Origin: Physella acuta
Lineage: Eukaryota > Mollusca > Gastropoda > Physidae
Reading direction: 5' to 3'
DNA: 64,000 nucleotides
NCBI RefSeq assembly: GCF_028476545.1
Contig: NW_026731931.1
Coordinates: 773,001 to 837,000, forward strand
Numbering within the stretch: position 1 is the first letter of the stretch; each line of letters opens with the position of its first letter. Position numbers and translations under genes: made by a program. This document shows positions 62,879 to 64,000 of this stretch, piece after piece. The notes beneath the pieces were generated by a model that was given only the letters and a program-made list of their open reading frames with translations, had not been told where the DNA came from and did not search any database.

Positions 62879-63234
62879 ATCTAAAAGTCTTATTTGCATT
62901 TTAAGGCAAATTAGAAAAGATCAAAGGATCTTCCAGGTTTTGTTAATGTTTTCGCATTATCAGTAAAGTTTGACTTTGTACAGTACAAAAGGTTTAACCA
63001 GCGGAAAATGTAAGCAAAATGTACAATAAAGAAACACACTTATGTAATTCACTCTTAAACAGACCAATACAAATGAAGCACATATTTCCATTAGCAGTAT
63101 TGCTTTGTAGTAAAAAAAAAGCAACATTCAGATCTGTTGCAATCTAAACCGAATAATCGTTTTTCCGTATTTTGTGCCTATGTTGTCTGTTCATAAACAT
63201 ATACTTTTAATAGAAAGAATAGTGTAATCAGTTT

Positions 63235-63368
63235 TATGCCTAGCAACTTTTTCGACTACCTAAAGAGTCTAGACTTGACTATACACTCTAAAATTATCTA
63301 TGCACCTTGTATTAACATAAGCTTACTACGACAATAAATCAGGATTGTATGAAAATTACGAGATCAGA
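63235..63368 (+). pseudogene. Candidate decayed CUB second-half exon before exon 12
   Basis: Near-identical to the relic at 25005-25136, with the DYLKSLD-like and ENYEIR-like stretches preserved. It lies about 0.3 kb upstream of exon 12. Confidence 0.4.
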
Positions 63369-63657
63369 TGTTAATGCGCTTACATAAGCCCAACGGTTTT
63401 CGAAAGAATGTCGAGTTTTTTGTTGAATTAATGGTCGGTTTTTTTTTACGTTTTTTGGTAACCAATTATTTTTTATTCTTATAAAGCTAAAATAAATTTA
63501 TATTTAAACCCGATTCGATATTTTTCTCAAGCTTACATTGCTCTATGTTATGTAATAATTCCGTAATTGCGTTTTATTTACACATGATCCTATTAGGAAA
63601 ATTCATGTTTTGAGATTTCGTAAATATATCTTTGAAATGTAAACATTTGTTTTATAG

Positions 63658-63781
63658 ATTTAAATGAGGTCTTAAATGCCACAACTGGAAAGATAACCAA
63701 CGTAGGAAATACTTCGAGTTCTCCTGCAACCAACAATACATGGACTATTCGAGGACGCAGAGGAACCATTATAGCTTTCAA
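63658..63781 (+). CDS. CUB gene exon 12: first half of a type-I CUB (copy B)
   Basis: Twin of exon 4; acceptor TTTTATAG, donor TTCAA|gtaatg. It encodes NATTGKITN, NNTWTIRG and GTIIAFK. It ends in phase 2, so an unseen second-half exon is required to the right of the window; the array therefore does not end here. Confidence 0.82.
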
Positions 63782-64000
63782 GTAATGTTTATCTTATAAT
63801 TTTAAGACATTAGTATTTAAATAGCATTTACAGACAGTTCTAATTTAATGTTGTTTCTAAAAAAAAAAATCGGTTTTTGTTTAACGCTTTTGCTCCGTGT
63901 ATTGAGGGTTGTGAGGCTTCATGTGAAGATACTTGAAAATGTACGCTTTTTTTTGGTAACTTTACTGATAAATGATATTAACTATTTTAGTATTGAAAAT

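Overview
The window is AT-rich animal genomic DNA. Short coding exons with consensus splice sites lie inside long introns packed with (TA)n microsatellites, hAT-, piggyBac- and Gypsy-type elements, tRNA-headed SINEs and fold-back elements. Nothing prokaryotic is visible. The host is an invertebrate metazoan, perhaps a mollusc or other lophotrochozoan; that placement is a low-confidence guess.

The only supported host gene runs on the + strand from 15242 to 63781 and continues off the right edge, and probably the left. It encodes a tandem array of CUB domains. Twelve exons were found by their splice signals and CUB motifs. They join into one open frame of 1986 nt (662 codons), and intron phases alternate 1 and 2 without exception. 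Two CUB subtypes alternate, each split over two exons ('a' then 'b'). The window shows half a domain, five whole domains and another half. Each four-exon cassette of about 221 codons begins and ends in the same phase, so cassettes can be gained or lost without a frameshift.

The locus grew by nested duplication. The left segment (about 1-25900, 'copy A') and the right segment (46999-64000, 'copy B') are recent duplicates, with 6 nucleotide differences in 663 coding positions. The middle segment (about 28400-44940) is an older, more diverged copy. Because three paralogous introns can be compared, several insertions can be read against empty sites.

Layout. 1-1333: Gypsy-like fossil cut by the window edge. 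1836-2406: (TA)n. 4330-13629: a 9.3-kb, almost wholly palindromic fold-back element with a 6-bp target duplication, absent from copy B. 15242-19143: CUB exons 1-3. 19434-21449: piggyBac-like element, only in copy A. 21662-23585: Gypsy-like fossil. 25411: exon 4. 26669-27620: complete hAT-type element with 8-bp duplication. 28400-33419: middle-copy intron with two opposed copies of an unnamed repeat. 33420-42168: exons 5-8 with further elements. 44950-48331: the second copy of the first Gypsy-like fossil. 52331-53373 and 54144-55168: two copy-B-specific insertions. 55495-63781: exons 9-12.

No functional RNA gene, CRISPR array, promoter or transcription terminator could be supported. The most unusual objects are the 9.3-kb palindrome and two smaller fold-back elements built from inverted arrays of short tandem repeats, all in introns of one gene.
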